A DNA stretch of 41,068 nucleotides from Stenotrophomonas raiganjensis (SeqCode). Its GTDB lineage: Bacteria > Pseudomonadota > Gammaproteobacteria > Xanthomonadales > Xanthomonadaceae. Below, piece after piece: positions 39,919-41,068 of this stretch. Both the position numbers and the translations under genes were made by a program. Each line of letters begins with the position of its first letter. Position 1 is the first letter of the stretch. The notes under the pieces were generated by a model that worked only from the letters and a program-made list of their open reading frames with translations, was not told the origin of the DNA and searched no databases. The stretch spans positions 1-41,068 of the forward strand of contig NZ_JAUTXR010000194.1 in assembly GCF_030658505.1 (NCBI RefSeq). The letters are read 5' to 3'.

Positions 39919-39982
39919 TGTAGAGCCGAGCCCACGCTCGGCTGCTCTTCACAACGCAGCCGAGCGTGGGCTCGGCTCTACA
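39919..39982. repeat. Perfect inverted pair of SMAG-type REPs
   Basis: Two GTAG-headed elements face each other. Each has stem AGCCGAGC/GCTCGGCT (39924-39943 and 39958-39977). The whole arms at 39919-39945 and 39956-39982 are perfect 27-bp inverted copies with a 10-base spacer, so the region can form either two small hairpins or one large cruciform. Confidence 0.9.
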
Positions 39983-40005
39983 GAAGGCGACGACCGGGCG
40001 ATAAT
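39977..40005 (+). promoter_or_regulatory. Candidate promoter giving a leaderless EamA mRNA
   Basis: TCTACA (39977-39982, the tail of the second SMAG) and GATAAT (40000-40005) are 17 bases apart and match the consensus at four and five of six positions. The start of transcription would fall at or next to the ATG at 40011. No Shine-Dalgarno is visible. Confidence 0.45.
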
Positions 40006-40010
40006 GGGCC

Positions 40011-40907
40011 ATGAACGTGCAACGCTCCCCTTCGCGTGCGGTGGCCTGGATGGTCGCTGCGGTCGCCTGTTTCTCGCTGATGGACGCTGGCATGAAGCAG
40101 CTGTCGGCCAGCTATCCCACCCTGGAAGTGACTTTCCTGCGTGGTGCGGCCTCGTTGCCGTTCGTGCTGGTGTGGGTGCTGGTCAGTGCCGGCCCGCGAT
40201 CACTGGTGCCAACGCGCTGGGGGCTGCACCTGCTGCGTGGCGCGCTGGGCATGGCGATGATCGGCTGCTTCGTGTTCGCCCTGCGCGACCTGCCGTTGTC
40301 CACCGCCTACACCATCTATTTCGTGGCCCCGCTGCTGATCGCCGCACTGTCGGTGCCACTGCTGGGCGAGCGGGTCGGGCCTCGGCGCTGGGTCGCCATC
40401 GGCATCGGCCTGGTCGGCGTGCTGGTGGTGCTGCGGCCAGGCGTGGACGGCTTCATTTCAGTGCCGGGGTTGATGGTGCTGGCTGCGGCCACCGCCTACG
40501 CCATTGCGGCGATCACGGTCAGCCTGCTGACCCGCACCGATACCTCGCAGTCGATGGTGGTCTGGTTCCTGGTGATCATGGCGATCGGTGCCGGCCTGCT
40601 GGCCCTTCCGGGCTGGGTGCCGCTGCAGTGGGCGCATGCGCCGCTGATCGCGGGCATGGGGCTGGCCGGGGCATTGGGCCAGATCGCCCTGACCAAGGCC
40701 TTCCAGCTGGGCGAGGCCTCGATGATCGCGCCGCTGGAGTACAGCGGCCTGGTCTGGGTGATCGGCTGGGATCTGGCCTTCTGGGGCCAGCTGCCGGACG
40801 GCTATACCTGGGTGGGCGCGGCGATCATCGTCGCCTCGGGCCTGTACCTGCTGCATCGCGAGCGGGTGAACCGGCAGGAACCGCCGAAGCCGCTGGACCA
40901 TCCCTGA
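40011..40907 (+). CDS. EamA-family (drug/metabolite transporter) permease
   Basis: Inner-membrane transporter with two EamA repeats and ten predicted helices (298 residues). Repeat 1 (about 10-140) contains FLRGAASLPFVLVW and LSTAYTIYFVAPLLIAALSV; repeat 2 (about 150-285) contains LGQIALTKAFQLGEASMIAP and the typical PLEYSGLVW. Substrate unknown; relatives export amino acids, metabolites or drugs. The ATG at 40011 has no ribosome binding site. The stop at 40905-40907 lies inside the left arm of the fold-back at the window end, but the protein looks full length. Confidence 0.9.
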   Translation: MNVQRSPSRAVAWMVAAVACFSLMDAGMKQLSASYPTLEVTFLRGAASLPFVLVWVLVSAGPRSLVPTRWGLHLLRGALGMAMIGCFVFALRDLPLSTAYTIYFVAPLLIAALSVPLLGERVGPRRWVAIGIGLVGVLVVLRPGVDGFISVPGLMVLAAATAYAIAAITVSLLTRTDTSQSMVVWFLVIMAIGAGLLALPGWVPLQWAHAPLIAGMGLAGALGQIALTKAFQLGEASMIAPLEYSGLVWVIGWDLAFWGQLPDGYTWVGAAIIVASGLYLLHRERVNRQEPPKPLDHP

Positions 40908-41068
40908 TCGTGGGGGAGTGCCGGGGGCCGGGCGCGCCCCCCCCCCGGCCCGGGGGGCCCCGCCCGCCCCCCGCCACTCCCCCACGATCAGGGATGGTCC
41001 AGCGGCTTCGGCGGTTCCTGCCGGTTCACCCGCTCGCGATGCAGCAGGTACAGGCCCGAGGCGACGAT
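40827..41068. repeat. Perfect 94-bp fold-back at the window end, probably an assembly artefact
   Basis: Bases 40975-41068 are the exact reverse complement of 40827-40920, which is the 3' end of the EamA gene and 13 bases beyond it. The 54-base spacer (40921-40974) contains only G and C, with runs of up to ten C. A perfect copy of a coding end facing itself across a low-complexity GC stretch, running right to the sequence end, is the pattern of a chimeric read or contig end. Confidence 0.93.

Noticed and set aside
40921..40974. The GC-only stretch as a G-quadruplex or regulatory element.
   Set aside because: It is the loop of a suspect fold-back at the sequence end, so it may not exist in the genome.

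Overview
The window is high-GC gammaproteobacterial chromosome that looks like the Stenotrophomonas maltophilia complex (Xanthomonadaceae). The main support is a set of about ten short GTAG-headed palindromes (the SMAG type of REP known from S. maltophilia) in gaps between genes. The gene content also fits: an atpIBEFHAGDC operon next to glmU, an E3 subunit with its own lipoyl domain, and YajQ. No tRNA, rRNA, CRISPR array, transposase or phage gene was seen. The left edge cuts glpD. The right edge ends inside a perfect 94-bp fold-back repeat that is probably an assembly artefact.

Layout: 1-2.9 kb holds glpD (cut), ompW and a hypoxanthine-type DNA glycosylase. 3.1-6.7 kb holds the E2 and E3 subunits of pyruvate dehydrogenase (aceF, lpdA), with no E1 gene next to them. 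6.8-7.1 kb holds two long hairpin repeats that share a 42-nt core but have unrelated arms. 7.2-8.0 kb is an outer-membrane barrel gene with a leftward terminator upstream of it. 8.4-15.7 kb is the complete F1Fo ATP synthase operon, with stable hairpins just after atpE, atpA and atpD. 15.8-18.1 kb holds a GtrA-like protein, glmU and an overlapping GNAT acetyltransferase.

18.2-26.1 kb is the most interesting block. It is a leftward seven-gene unit: membrane fusion protein, ABC ATPase, two FtsX/MacB-type permeases, a small exported PDZ protein, an NtrC-family response regulator and a histidine kinase with almost no periplasmic loop. In front of it lie a good -24/-12 (sigma-54) promoter and a nested palindrome that could be the regulator's binding site. 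The block lies between glmU and glmS, which are adjacent in many gammaproteobacteria. The natural model is a self-regulated envelope exporter whose kinase may read the transporter rather than a ligand.

26.2-32.8 kb holds glmS, an exported protein with dikinase (phosphohistidine plus ATP-grasp) domains, a two-CBS protein and an unrecognised 564-residue protein with a possible PD-(D/E)xK nuclease core. 32.8-40.9 kb is housekeeping: two VOC proteins (one is glyoxalase I), a cysteine-synthase-like PLP enzyme, a small hypothetical, oligopeptidase A, an SDR, a DUF1415 protein, YajQ and an EamA transporter. SMAG repeats are dense in this last part.
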